From: Rhizophlyctis rosea | Taxonomy: Eukaryota > Chytridiomycota > Chytridiomycetes > Rhizophlyctidales > Rhizophlyctidaceae | Direction of reading: 5' to 3' | DNA length: 63,704 nt | Assembly (NCBI GenBank): GCA_027596075.1 | Contig: JADGJC010000213.1 | Location: forward strand, 1 to 63,704 | In this document: positions 1 to 12,438 of the stretch, piece by piece | Layout: each line of letters opens with the position of its first letter | Numbering within the stretch: the stretch's first letter is position 1 | Notes under the pieces: generated by a model | Told to the model about the DNA's origin: nothing | What the model saw: only the letters and a program-made list of their open reading frames with translations | Databases searched by the model: none | Position numbers and translations under genes: made by a program

Positions 1-3000
1 TGGATGGAGGGGGAGGGGGGTGAGCCCACGTGGGCAAACGGGTGAGCTGGTCGATAAGTCATTTTAGGTCATTTGTGAATCAGGGAAATTATACCTTTGC
101 CTCATGAAAATTTTCGTCATAGATATCGCCGCTTCGAATGGAAATAGCGCGCCTCACTGCGGAAAACAATCATCTCCACGCTGATATCATCAAACTCGCG
201 GATGAACGCGACGCACGTGAGCGCCGAGCTGCCCAATCAGCAAGGCGACTGGAATCTCAAGTCGCAGATTTGCGTTTCATGGCATCGCAATATGCCCATC
301 GGGTGGAAGTAGAACACAAAAGGGTGGAAGAAAGCCGTCAGAAGGCGGAAGACGCGTTGGCGAAATTGCAGCTGTTCAACGCGCCCCCGGCTGGGAAGAG
401 CAAGATCAGGCGTCCATCGCAAAAGACATCCTCAAAGGCGGATGGCGCGACTGTACAGCTGGACAAGCTTTATCAGAAGTTGCAGAAAATTGACATCGAG
501 ACTGGCCTGGGTAGGGACACCCATGAACCCGCGGAATGACCGAGGGTGCTGACAAGTAGTATGTCTTTTTAGAACCACTTTCGCAACCACCTGTCCACTT
601 CGCGCCTCCTGATCCTGTCATTGCCGATTTGGTCAAACTGGCGGAAGGAAAGGCAAGCGAAACCGAAAAGTTGAATCAAGATCTCACTGCTAAAAATATT
701 GATTTGGAGAACCAGGTGAGGGATCATGGGGACGCGATTGATGAACACATTACGGGTGGGCATCTTATTCGAAAGTTTGCAGCTTCAGACAATTCAATCA
801 CAGCTGGCGAAACGAGACCAAGAAATCGAGAGACTTGGAGCCCAATTGGAAGTGGCCCGTTCGCAACAATTCGCCAGTGGCCTTACCAGTGGGCTTGGCA
901 GTCATGGTTACAATGCAACACGAGCCACAGGCGGCCAAAAGAATGGCAATGAAGGAATCGCCGCAAATGCTCACGTACCTCAGTCGCATGAACTGTTGGC
1001 AGCTAAGGCCCGCGTGGAGCAACTAGAGCTACAAATGGAGTTTTTGCAAGAGCATATAGAAGGTCTTGAGAAGGTGAGTCTTCTGAAATTAATTGACACG
1101 ACATGGCCTTCATCTGAAACATGCCGCATAAGGAGGCCTCCTTATTCGAGGATGAAAAGAAAAACATATGCTCAGCCTCGAAAGATGGGACAGCAAAAAT
1201 GTCGGCCGATTTGGCTCGAGAGAAGGAACGATGCGCAGGTCTTCTGAAGAATCTGCAACACTTGGAGAAGATGGTGGATGAAATGAAGGGGACCATTTCA
1301 AAGCGATCTAATGGTAAGCATATAGCTTTATGTGGCTCTCAACAATAAACCTTGACTGATCTTATATAGCCAGCCGTCCAGCAAGCCCACAAAAGGTAGA
1401 ATCAGAGGAGATGAAGGGAAGTAAGGCGGATATCAAGTGCAACTGCGCGAACGATGCGCGCGCTGCGAACGAACGGGCAGAGAAAGCCCAGGCAGAACTC
1501 GATGGTATGGATTCTAATGGGAGAACCAGTTGCTTGCTGATTTTCGTTAAAACATGCCGCTTAGGAATGAGAAAGCAGTTGCAAACTATCCAGCAGGAGA
1601 AGAAGGCTGCCGAACAAAAGGCCCGTGCAGTTTCAGATGAGTTGGCAAAGGTCCAAAAAACGGCGGTTGCACAACGTTTTGGGGACGGCAACGACCACAA
1701 CGTAGGTTCCATTGGAGGCGGCAAAATGGTAGCCATTCTGAAAGGAAAAACACATCCACATTTAGGCCATCGAAACTGTTGAGAAGCTTCGCTCTGAGAA
1801 TACTAACCTAATACTCCAATTGAAGGAGGCTCAGAGTCGCAGTTGGGTGTTGCAGAATGATATGAAAGATCTTCAACAAAAGGTGACATCCATTTGCGTT
1901 TAAAATCTTCCAGGCCGCTCCTGATCATTTATGAAACAGTTGCAACAGTTGCAGTTATCGCAAAATGATATCGAGGATCTCCAATTGCGCAACAAAACCC
2001 TCCAACGAGAGTTGGATGTGCAAAGGTCGGAGGTGAAGCGACTGGTGAGAATGCTGGACGCCACGGAATTTGAAAAGGAGGGAGTCTCGTCTCGCGAACA
2101 GAGGCTGTATGCGGAGATGGACGGTGTTAGCAGGTGAGTGTCGTTTTATTTTCGGCCGCCTTTTCGGAGTGTGCATTGATGCGTGTTTAACAGAGAACGA
2201 GATGAACTCTTGGTGGCATTGCGGAAGTTTGAGCATCAGCTGTCTGATGTGCAGCGCCAAGCTGAAATCATCAGTGAGGAAAGGGACAGCATTGAAGGAC
2301 TGTACAAGCAGGTAGAATCGTCGGGTGTTCAATATGCAGTGCGAATATAGTGCTTAATCAAAACAAAAGGTCACGGATGAGCTAAACCGGCTCAGGCACG
2401 AGCAGTCCATGTTACGACAACGTGAAAGGTCCCCTTCCCCGACTCGGCCACCAGCCCGTCCAAAGTCCAAGTCGCCAGACTTGGAGGCTCGAAGAATACG
2501 TCAATTACAGGACTCCGAGTCGATGTTGAAAGCGAGAATATCGGAATTGGAGAGCGAGATTGACAAGTTGCAACGGGATTTGAAAGTAATGAATGCTCGA
2601 CAAAGAGAGAATGGGTTGACGGTGACGGAGATGTTGCGAAAAATGGAGAATGAATGTGACAGGTGGGGTGGCATTGCTTGGAAGGGCATTTTCAAGTGGG
2701 AAACCCTAATTGTCATCCATATCAGTGCCAAATCCGCTCTAAAAATGAAGGAGAAGGAAGTGATGGATCTGGAAAAGAAGTATCTGTCTTTGGAAGGGCA
2801 ATGTGCAAGACTGCAGGCGGATCTCAGCGACAAGGCAGCGGCGATTGATCAACAGAAACGAAGGAATACACAGATTGATGCTGAGAGACAGAGAGAGGTG
2901 AGTTTATTGCAGGATTGTGGAAAGTGTAGTTTTGGTCGACACGGCATGTTCCGCCAAACGTACAAGCCCATTATCTTCCGACTGACACCCTCCATAAATG

Positions 3001-5516
3001 CAGCTCTTCACCGTTCGGGACCTCCGAGCTGCTCTTGCTGACGTCGAGTCACGTCTGGAACGACTGCAGGCGGAATGTGGGAGATTGGGAGAAGAAAACG
3101 AAGACAGGGATAGGGTGATATCTGAGCAACGACGAATGCTGGCGGAGTTGGATAGGGGAAGGGATCGGGAAAGAATGGAAATGGACAAGAAATGTGAGAG
3201 GATTGTGCACTTGGAAGGTAATGGTCTTTTACGTGGGAAAAAATTCGGGGCGGGAAGGACTGATGATATATATCTCAGAAACGGCGAACCAACTTCAGCA
3301 TGCTGCCGTCCAGAAAGATCATGATTTGTTGACCTTGAGGGAGCAAGTCGATATTTTGACTCATCAACTGGAGGAAGAGGACAGGGAGTTGGCCGGCTTG
3401 AAGCGACAGCATGAAAATGCGGTGGCAGAGAAGCAGAAGTGGGAGGAGGAAGCAAGGGTGGGTGTACGGTTGAATGCGTGATGTATTCCGTTCCAAATGC
3501 TCATCATCAACTGGCGGATAGAGGTTGGAAGCAGCTTCAAAGGATACAATCAGCGACCTTGAAGCAGTAACAAGGGAGAGTGGGCGCCTCAACGCAGAAT
3601 TGTCACAGCTGGCCACCGAACGTGACGGTCTCAAGGCCGAATTCCACGATTGCCAGCTTCGCGTCCAATACCTGGAAGATCTCAACCGATCCAAAGACCG
3701 GGACCATAACCACCTCCTCTCGCAATACCGAAGACTTGCCGGCGAACATGAGAAGCTAGAACTTACATTGAGAACGTTCTCGCAGGAAAGCAATGTCATG
3801 AAGGTGGAAGGTGCTGTCCGGGATAAGCGTGTGGCACAACTCGAGCAGACGGTGGATCAATTGGAGGCAGAATTGGAGAACGCGAGGGAGCAGGGATCGA
3901 ATATGGAGCGGGAGATACAAAAGCTTCGACATACCATCGAGACGTATGAGCGGCGTGCTGCTGGCCTTGAGGTGTGTTCGTTCTTTCTTACATCCCATGG
4001 TATGAATCTGACGTATGAGTCGTTGTGGATCCAGGCAGACAAGGCGCGACTAGTCCGCGAGCTAGAGTCAGCACGTGACGCATGTCTATCCATCGAGCGA
4101 AGCCGGGACGAGCTACAGCGACGTTGCAATGGCCTCCTTGTTGAATATGAGCAGCTACAAGCCATGGTTCAGAAACTGGACGCGGAACGCGAAGGGTTGG
4201 ACGCTGCGGTTGGAGCTGAAAGGCTCAAACGGGAGAGGTTGGAGCATCTGATCGCCGTTGAGCGGACGAGGAAGATCCAAACTGAGCGGGGCGTTTTGGT
4301 AAGTCAACCATATTCAAGGAATGGGAATACTCGCTACGTAGGAATGACACTATGAGTACAGGACATCCAACAAGCCAAAGGCAACCTTGAAGCGCAGCTC
4401 AGAACTCTGAATGAGCAGCAAGCGATTACCATCCAGTCGCTGACAGAAGAGCTGAAGGCTGCGAAAGAGGAGGCTAGAGCTCTGCGGATGAGGGTGGAGA
4501 GCTTGGAATTGAAATGTCGGGATACGCAAAGCGGTTGGTACAGACATGGCTGTAAGAACATAATCAGGCAGTGAAATCTTACTTCCTCGTTTTTACAGCC
4601 TTGATCCGTGCAGAGCAAAAGTGCAAAGAGCTACAGCGCAATGTGGTGGAGCTCAATGATCAGGTGGAGAATAAGGGAAAGATTTTGGATGACGTTTTGC
4701 GTAATGTATGTTGGACCTCCTGGTATGATGAAGTGAAAGGATTCATTGGAGATTTGATCACATTCGTGCTGCCCATTAGGAAAAGCAAGAAACGACACAG
4801 TCCAGTATATGGAACACAGAGTTGGAGGGGAAAGTTTTAGCGGAGTTGGCCAATACTAAGCGGCAGTTGCGGAAGTATGAGGTATAGTTTGTACTGTCCA
4901 TTGTTCTATTCGTGGGTACCTCAAATTGCCCATTGCTGATTGATCTCACATTGCTCCACCCATAGGCAAAACTCGAACAACGGAAAGCCCACATCACCAA
5001 GTCATCCCATCGCAGCCGCAGCAGGTCCCACTCTCCATCATCACGAACGCGACGGCCGCACCGGTCAAAGATTGAGATCAAAGAAAGCGATTCGGAAATT
5101 GCTTCGTCAAGTATGGGTGGGGAGGAGGCGAGTGTGGATGAATCAAGTAGGGAGATGGGAGAGAGGGTGCGGAGTGTGGGGAAAACCAGGTATGTAAGGC
5201 TTTATGTCCAGATTGCCCTGAAATTTAGTCATATGCCCATTGCCGCTAAACTCATCATCGTGAAAATGCCAGGCGGGTACCCGGCGCTACACGATCTCGA
5301 CTATCACAGCGCAACCGGCTGGATGAGTCTGATGATCCATCCCATGCGCCCAGCGCCGTGGATTCGGCCGCGGGATCGGAGGCAGAGGGTGGAAAGTCAG
5401 TGTCGGGTGTGAAGGAGAAGAGTGGTGGAGCCGACATGATGAAGGAGAATAAGGAGTTGTTGGAAGCGATCTTGGAAGTGAGGGATGGAGTTGGGGGGAG
5501 CGGTGGTCATCCATGA
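1..5516 (+). CDS. CEP135: CEP135/Bld10-like centriolar coiled-coil protein (5' partial, multi-exon)
   Basis: Structural protein of the centriole/basal-body cartwheel. Bld10/CEP135 links the cartwheel spokes to the microtubule triplets and is needed to build flagella. The first clear exon starts after an acceptor near 121 and carries the family's N-terminal signature: LTAENNHLHADIIKLADERD, then a stretch containing ADLRFMASQYAHRVE, which matches the CEP135/TSGA10 block I remember. A following exon has the PPDPVIADLVKLAEG block and a later one has EQLELQMEFLQEHIEGLEK-like text, in the family's order. The rest, over at least ten exons, is almost continuous heptad-type coiled coil. The last exon ends ...GGSGGHP and stops at 5514-5516. 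Introns are about 50-110 nt. The start codon is upstream of the window: residues before 138 are in frame behind an acceptor, and a possible earlier exon lies at about 1-40. Exact exon edges are approximate. Generic coiled-coil proteins are the alternative, but the N-terminal block argues for CEP135. Confidence 0.82.
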
Positions 5517-7092
5517 TGAAGTACGTAGGGTTTGTTGTGAGGGAGGTCGACGTGAAGTTTGACCACATGGCATACCCTTGCATCGCACAAAGTAAAATTG
5601 CCTAACACTTTGAATGCATGGAACGACATATTGATGGTTCATGATGGAAAATCTTGTTGGATAGATGTTCGTCAATGTTTTTGCCCGAACACCATGAATG
5701 GAGGGCGATCGAACCGAGGAGTTGGGTGCGGCGCGGGAAGTTTGGTACGCCTGGTGCGGAGGGGTATGACGTAAGCTTGCATGTGCACATGAGTCATGAC
5801 AATGATGACACCCAAGTGACCCAGAACTGTAGTGATGAGAAGTTTGAAAAGCAGGGGGATCAGAAGCCCACACAAGCCACATTTGTCGAGGAAGCCAATT
5901 GCTGGTTGGTTCTTGACTCTTGACACTCCTATCCGAAGGGGCGGGTTGCAAAAGGAGGCAGGCCTGGCTGAGTTGGCTGGGAACTGAGTGACCTCTCCAG
6001 GCCCGGCAACTTGTCGTGGTCAAAGAGTTCTTCCCTCCTGTATGATGAGTCTATTATTTGAAACATCGGGATCCAGACCCTCTCCCTCCACTCTCCCATC
6101 AAATTATTGACTGTTAGATTGACTGAACTGACTGTGCATTTTGACGTGCCGCTACAGCAAGTGAGTGTGAGCGAGTCCAGACTGGGTGTGAATGAGTGCG
6201 CGTTGGTTGGTTGGTGTAACACTTGCTGCACCACCGACATTGAATTACAACAACCAATCCACCCAACAGACAGGCCAACAACGAACAACAACACACCCAA
6301 AATAAACCCTCTGCTCAATATTTATCCTCTTTTCTCCGAGCCCTGTGGTAAAACCCTCTGCTCACAGTTTGAAGTTGCTTGCGAAACCGTTGCAACAAAG
6401 TCGGTAGGTATTGCATGTGGTGTTGCGACCTCTGCAAAAGGCTTGTACACCTTGGGTGACTGTCAAGACTTTCAAAAACCGCCATTTCGCGTGAACATCA
6501 TAGCAATCGAGTGCTTGCTGCAAATTCGCAACTATTGTACCTTGGTCTGACAGATTTCGAGGGCACTGGTCACAAGGTAGCGGGCTGGTTATGGTGGAGC
6601 AGAACTGCTGGTCGCGATGGCGCTGCGCTTTGAGGTTCACGATCGCGGAGTGATCATCGTCGCAGACGGGGAGGGGATGCTTACTGATAGTTGTGTCTGG
6701 CGACTGTTGGCTAATAATCGTTTTCTCCTTGTTTTGCTTGATAGACGGCCCAAAAGTAATTTCTGGGAGGGCATATTTTGATTGGATACGTTGAAACGGG
6801 TATACCCGGTATGTTTTTGGAAGCGTCGCATTTCACCGCACCAAGATGTCCATATTGACCCGATTTCCCTCCTTTCCTCCAGGTGGATTAGCGGTGCTTT
6901 CTACATAGGAGGTCTGTTATAATATGCACACATCGTATAGCAAAAATTTCTAAGCCGGTTCCACAGACTAGTTGCATACACCATACCAGCCTCTTCCCAC
7001 ATCCTCACTACGAACACGCTTCTTCCGACGATCTCCAGCAAAAGGGATCGTCTGCATACCCTTCCCCTTCACGCATACACAAACGCACAACC
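5517..7092. other. Intergenic region, no gene recognised
   Basis: About 1.6 kb between the CEP135-like gene and the Ypd1-like gene. Open frames here are short, overlap on both strands and show no family motif or splice-consistent continuation. The last few hundred bases (about 6840-7092) are pyrimidine- and A-rich and lead to the start codon at 7093, so they probably hold the promoter and 5' UTR of the next gene. Confidence 0.5.
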
Positions 7093-7837
7093 ATGGCCGA
7101 TTCAGATATCATCGATCATACCATTTTTGATCAACTGCTAGAGATGGACGAGGAAGACGAGGAACGGACTTTTTCGAAGGAGATCGTAGTGAACTACTTT
7201 GAGCAGGCGGAATCGACATTTGCAAATATGGATGATTCTTTGTAAGTGGTGGCATCTTCGGGTTTGATGATACATTTGTGTGGGCGGTTTTGGAGTCGTG
7301 GGGTTGGCGGAAGCTGGTTTTTTTAGACGATGGGTCGACTTGGAGCAAGTTCATCGATTACAATGTCCGACATGGGGTGGTTGTTTCTTATCAATATTTT
7401 GGGCGAACGGATAGTAGGGCGGCAGATTACATCTGGGGGTTGTGGAGAGAGTGTTTAGTAAGATGGGTAGAAAGCTGGCGATGTACCAGTAGAAGATGTT
7501 TCCTTTTCAGAGGATTTCCCACACTTTCATCTTTCGACGTCATCTGAAGGCCAGCTCGTCTGACCATCATTCCATCTTCATCAGGTCAAAGAAGGATCTA
7601 CCAGCGCTTTCCCGCCTCGGCCATTTTCTGAAAGGATCCTCGGCCGCACTGGGTCTCAGCAAAGTCAAAGCCTCATGCGAAAAGATCCAACATTACGGAA
7701 ATCTAAAAGAGGAGAAGGGATCTGGGTCAATTTCGGAGGATGACGCGCTGGCCCGGATTACCGACCTTTTGCAACAAACGAAGGAGGAGTACAAGGAGGC
7801 CGAGGCGTACCTTAAGAAATTCTATGGTACAACGTAA
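7093..7837 (+). CDS. YPD1: Ypd1-like histidine phosphotransfer (HPt) protein
   Basis: Phosphorelay intermediate that accepts a phosphoryl group from hybrid histidine kinases and passes it to response regulators such as Ssk1 and Skn7. Two exons, 7093-7241 and 7585-7837, join in phase to give a 133-residue protein, a usual size for Ypd1. The N-terminal part (FDQLLEMDEEDEERTFSKEI, then VNYFEQAESTFANMDDSL) is the typical first helices. The second exon carries the HPt motif LSRLGHFLKGSSAALGL with the phospho-accepting His in GHFLKG, and a helical C-terminus ending KKFYGTT. The codon split across the junction (TT+G) restores Leu before SKKDLPALS, as the family expects. The intron is 343 nt, several times the local norm. 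No alternative exon in it improves the match. Confidence 0.88.
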
Positions 7838-8492
7838 TGGGCCGGGCGATTATGGGGTATTTAGAGGGGGATGGGGAACGGTTACGGTGCCGGCGCGTGT
7901 GTGGAGTCCGCCAGTCTCCGCTGCGGACGGAATATGTAGATCTGATATCAGATAGGGTTTAGGATGGGGTGGGAGGAAGGATTGGGTTTGGGTGGAGGGT
8001 GAGGGCAATGGTGGGTGGGGACACCTTTGTATATTTTTCTTTGTTGATGCGGGCCTTGTTTGTCCTTTTAGGTATTGTAGTTTGTGTGGTATCAATTGTT
8101 AGATCTGTTAGGAAGGGCCGAATCTGTCAAACATAGCATTTTGCATTGAACTCCAGCCACCCCTCTTGTGTTGATTGGATGAAACTCAACCTGAATCTAA
8201 ATGTTTGATGGAAGCCTATTGGAAATCTTGATGTGTGTGGCGCACCAGGGGGGATGGTGGCATGGTCGCATCGTCACGTGAATCACGGTGCTGTGCCTTG
8301 CTGTGCCGTAAAATCGCCGTTGATCCCAACTCCCATCCGTTTCCCAACTTCTTCTGTGTTTCCCATGCTCCCATCGCCCTTCATCGCGAATACCAAAACA
8401 TTAGACAGCGGACGGCGGCTCATTTCCTTCCACGAAGCTTCTCAACATATTGTACCAACCGTGATCACGTCTTTTTTGACAACTGTGGGAAC
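7838..8492. other. Intergenic region, VPS52 promoter side
   Basis: Short gene-free stretch between the HPt gene and VPS52. The left part, about 7850-8090, is G-rich and T-rich on the + strand, consistent with a 3' flank. Nothing with coding character is visible. The VPS52 frame is open upstream of its ATG as far as 8235, but that upstream text has no family similarity. Confidence 0.45.
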
Positions 8493-11400
8493 ATGTCCTC
8501 CCCGTCCAATCCAGACGTGCAGAACGCCACTGTTGCTGAGGGCAAGAGCGAGCGACTAGTGGCGACGTTGCTGGCGGAAGAGGAAGTTGACGACGCTGGC
8601 GTAAGCTATCCAACTGCTTCCAGAACCGAACTTGTCAAACAACTCTGCTCAAGCATTTGCATCTTTGCAGTTGACTCCTCTGGACGCCGAAATTAACGAT
8701 CGGTTGGACAGTGTCCTGGGAGACTTGGACTTAACAGCTTATGAGTTATCTGTGAACGAGGTGGATGGTGCGCCTTACTCAACAACTACTTGATTGAACA
8801 ATAATTGACGATCGTGTCTGTAGACCGGATAACAGAGTTTCAAGGGGACACGTTGGTCCGAGAGGCGTTTGACAAGGTAATACCTTTCCCATCATTTGAT
8901 TGTAGGAGCGGGTGAATGGGTGAAATAACGCTGTCTTCAGGGTGTGGATCTGAGAGAATATGCCAAAAACATTGAGAACGATCTATTGGCAGTCGAACAT
9001 TCCCATATACTTGATTGTACGTCTCGCATACGAACCTTCCTTTTCGCGTCGTGGAAACTCTCAACTCATCTGCCATACAGATGTGCGCGAGTCACGGCCA
9101 CTAGTCAACTTGCATGCTGAGATACAGGTACACATTTTCTGCGCACGCCTAGAGATTTCACGTTGGATCGCTGATCGGTGTGCTGTAACTACTCCTCGGC
9201 CAGGCTTGTGATGCTATTTTGCAGAGAATGGAAAATCTTCTGGGCGACTTTCAGAACAGTCTGGGGACAGTGAGCAAAGAGATCGAGACGTTGCAGAATC
9301 AATCGCAGACGTTGACGGTGAAGCTGAAGAACCGATCTGTGAGGGTCTTGTGGCGTGGATCGTTGATTGAAGAAACTTCTAACTGCTTGAGCAGGCGGTT
9401 CAAGATCTTCTCAATGTGGTCCTGGAAGGCATCGTCATTAGTCCAGACCTTATCAGGTATGTGGTGGACCAAGGTAACGAAAGCTTGCAATTGACAGTCA
9501 TGCATTTAGGAAGATATGCGAAGGGGAAGTGAACGAGTTTTTCCTCCAACATTTGGGAGACCTGAATCGAAAGATGACATATGTCAAGAACCAACAAGGC
9601 AGACACATCCATGCACTGAAAGACGTTGGACCTGAGCTGGAGCGTCTACGTCTGAAGGTACGAAGGTGGTTCTACCTTTTCGCTGAGTATTCGATTGACA
9701 TTGCTGAAGGGCGCAGAGAAATCTAGAGAGTTTCTATTGAAGAAGATAGAATCTCTCAAAGCACCAAACACGAATATCGCAATCATACAACAAAATATGA
9801 TGCTCAAATATAAAGAACTATACCTATTCCTGTTGGAAAGATACGCCGAAGCTGCTGGGGAGGTTCGACAAACATACGTGGTGACGGTTGGACATTACTA
9901 TCTTGCGTCTTTCGATAAATACATCAAAAGTCTGTTGAAACTGCAGGTACGGTAGCACTCAAGATGGCACAATTGAAGACTCTCCTAAAGATCTTTCTCC
10001 AGACCACGATCGCAGATAAGCTTGATGTAATAGGCGTAGAGGAAAGTCAGAAGAGGGGTGAGAAGAGCCAAAGGACCACTAGCAATGCGTGAGCATGTAC
10101 TGAGATAGAAGCTGCAGGAATTTTCACGGGAAAATTGGCGTTGAAAGATCGAACAAACGTTTACACCCTTGGCGACCGAATTAACGTATTGACTGACCCA
10201 GATCCTGGCATAATCCTGAGCCATGCGGCAGAAGATCAGAATTTGGTAAGTAGGACGGCGTATATCACGAATCTTCCTCATGCTGACCATGTAATATCAG
10301 AAATTTCCATTTGAAGCCATTTTTAAAAGCGTGAACCGACTTATGATGGACAATGCATCATCTGAGTATATATTTTCCCTCGAATTTTTCTCGCCGCCGA
10401 AAGCAAAAGCAGCCAGGGTGGCTTCTGCAGATAATGCCACGCTTGCCTTCAATGATGTTTTTGATGGTACACTGAAGTTGATATCGGTAAGACATGACGC
10501 GGAATTCCGCGGCATCCGAGTATTCACGACCATATTCTTCGTCGCAGTCAACAACCAAGCAATACGTGGAGCAATCATTCGACGCTGTGGGCATTCTATT
10601 ATGCATCCGAATCAACAATCAGAACATTCGGATTATGCAGAAGCGGCGGATTCCCGGTTTGGAGAGTTTTATGATGGCGATCAACATGCTCCTGTGGCCG
10701 CGCTTCCAAGCGATCATGGATTTACATGTAGATAGCGTGAAGAAGGCCACACCACGGAATTTATTGGGCAGTAAGGATGTACATCCTCATTATGTAAGAT
10801 GTCTTGTTCAGTACGGCATTCATCCCGAGTCTGAGTGTATATCATCGCTAGATTACTCGACGGTATGCCGAGTTCGCAGCGTCAATATTGACGCTCAACC
10901 AGGGGTACGACGATGCCCTTTTGAACAATAGGTATGTGAAATTTGGTGAAGGGATAATCGAACTTCCTCCATCTGACTGTACCGCCCTGAAGCCTCCTAC
11001 GCGTCCGAGCTGAGGTTGAAGGTCTTCTTGTGCGGATGTCAGCGGAATTCTCCGATAAGAAGAGCAGATTGATATTCCTAATCAACAACTATGACTTGAT
11101 CACAACCATTTTCAGCGTGAGTACAGGCGGCGTAAGCTTCCACATGTCAAAACAGGTGTTCTGAATTGTCACCATTCAAAGGAATACAATGCGGCCGTAT
11201 TTGAATCGGAAAAGGCCTACTTCAATGAGGCACTGGAAGGGCATATCATGCAATATGTGGAAGAGGAATTGCGCCCCACCTTCCTCGAACTTATGAGTTT
11301 CGTGACAAGAGCCGAACCCGATTCAAATCTGATGAACTATGAACCTGGTATACATCTCTTGCATACGAATTGTATTGCTTTCGTGAATTACGAACCTCAC

Positions 11401-11737
11401 ATCCGTCAACAGAACGATTCGAGAAAATCGCAACAACCTTCTCATCCGCATACAAAGGCGCCATCAACAACATCAACACATCCGTCATGCAATCCTTCCC
11501 TAATTTCCAGAACGGCGCCCGCATTTCCCAAGTCGCTTTTACGCAGCTGTTGCTTTATTACAAGAGGTTTTTGACGTTGTGGGATAAGCGGTTTGGAAGT
11601 AAGAAGCAGAGAGTGCAACCGATTGGAATGCAGAGTGTCATGGTTGAGATCAAGAAGTTCAGGTGAGTTACAAATGTTGTATATCAACAGCAATAGTGAG
11701 GCTGATGCTTTGTGGTTTCAGGTCGACTTTCCAATGA
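8493..11737 (+). CDS. VPS52: VPS52, subunit of the GARP/EARP vesicle-tethering complexes
   Basis: Vps52 is a core subunit of GARP (endosome-to-trans-Golgi tethering) and EARP, working with Vps51, Vps53 and Vps54. The conserved N-terminal Sac2/Vps52 block is spread over several exons: PLDAEINDRLDSVLGDLDL; ITEFQGDTLVREAFDKGVDL; REYAKNIENDLLAVEHSHIL; ESRPLVNLHAEIQACDAILQ; then RMENLLGDFQNSLGTVSKEI and ETLQNQSQTLTVKLKNR. Later exons have the helical middle part (AEKSREFLLKKIESLKAPNT, then NIAIIQQNMMLKYKELYLFL), then a block starting KAIFKSVNRLMMDNASSEYI-like text after 10300. The C-terminal exons read FPNFQNGARISQVAFTQLLL and YYKRFLTLWDKRFG. At least twelve exons. The last tiny exon encodes only STFQ before TGA at 11735-11737. 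The start at 8493 gives MSSPSNPDVQNATVAEGKSE. Exon limits between 9400 and 11250 are only approximate. Confidence 0.88.
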
Positions 11738-11972
11738 AGACGCTTTCATTCCATACTTGTAAATGGTAGTTTCTAATGATGAAAAGATGTCCATCTGCCA
11801 TACGCGTACATGAGTGCTTAGCCTGCACCGCTTACTTCACCGAAATCTCCGCCAACACATCATGCCGAAGACTTGACATTATTGGAAAAGCGTGTCTTGT
11901 AAATGATCAATCTTTTGGCAACAATGACGCCACTTATATATGAAGTCCCCAAAGCCAAACGGCCCTCCCCAT

Positions 11973-12438
11973 TCATTTCCGAGTCCTACGGCCTTTCCCC
12001 TGCTGACCCGGTTCGCCATTAGTACATATGCAATTTGCAGTGGAGCAAGAATGTTCTTACCTTCTGTGAATGACTTTTCTGTTTGCCCCACAACTTGAGA
12101 TCCGCTGGTAGTTCGAAATCTGTCTCCACAATCAGCCCACCAGGAATTGACTCCACGCCGTCAACAAACGCTCGCACCACTCCCTATGTGAAGTCTGTAT
12201 AATGGAGTAAGCATCCGAATAAGATGGAATGGACAGATGGAATGGACAGATGGAAATTCCGTGAACATTGGGCGGACATCCTCACCTTTCGTATGGGAAG
12301 CGGCAGGTTGAATTCCCTCTCCGCAAAAATCGACCCATCAGTGTCCACTGGGATCACAGATTTGAAACGCTGGGCATGGACCCATTGAATTCTCCGCTGC
12401 TGGTACGGGCCCGACCGACAGTAAGCCTCCTTCAACAT
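11973..12438 (-). CDS. Small three-exon ORF with basic tail, or broken 3' part of the ankyrin gene
   Basis: Not recognised. Three exons join in phase 0: 12438-12286, 12183-12061 and 11999-11973. Donors are GTGAGG and GTAAGA. The second intron has a TACTAAT-type branch sequence before its acceptor. The spliced product is 100 residues: MLKEAYCRSGPYQQRRIQWV at the start, then VIPVDTDGSIFAEREFNLPL, then VVRAFVDGVESIPGGLIVET, and a strongly basic end, QKSHSQKGKGRRTRK. The three exons with clean splice signals argue that this is or was real coding sequence. The frame is open upstream of the chosen Met for about 20 residues, and that Met overlaps the terminal TGA of the ankyrin ORF by a few bases. 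It may therefore be the C-terminal end of one longer protein whose reading frame has broken. The first intron contains a doubled 13-mer, GAATGGACAGATG. Confidence 0.5.

Noticed and set aside
5397..6318. Minus-strand ORFs with a hydrophobic start near 6318
   Set aside because: They overlap the 3' end of the CEP135-like gene on the other strand and match no secreted family. The hydrophobic stretch is short and isolated.
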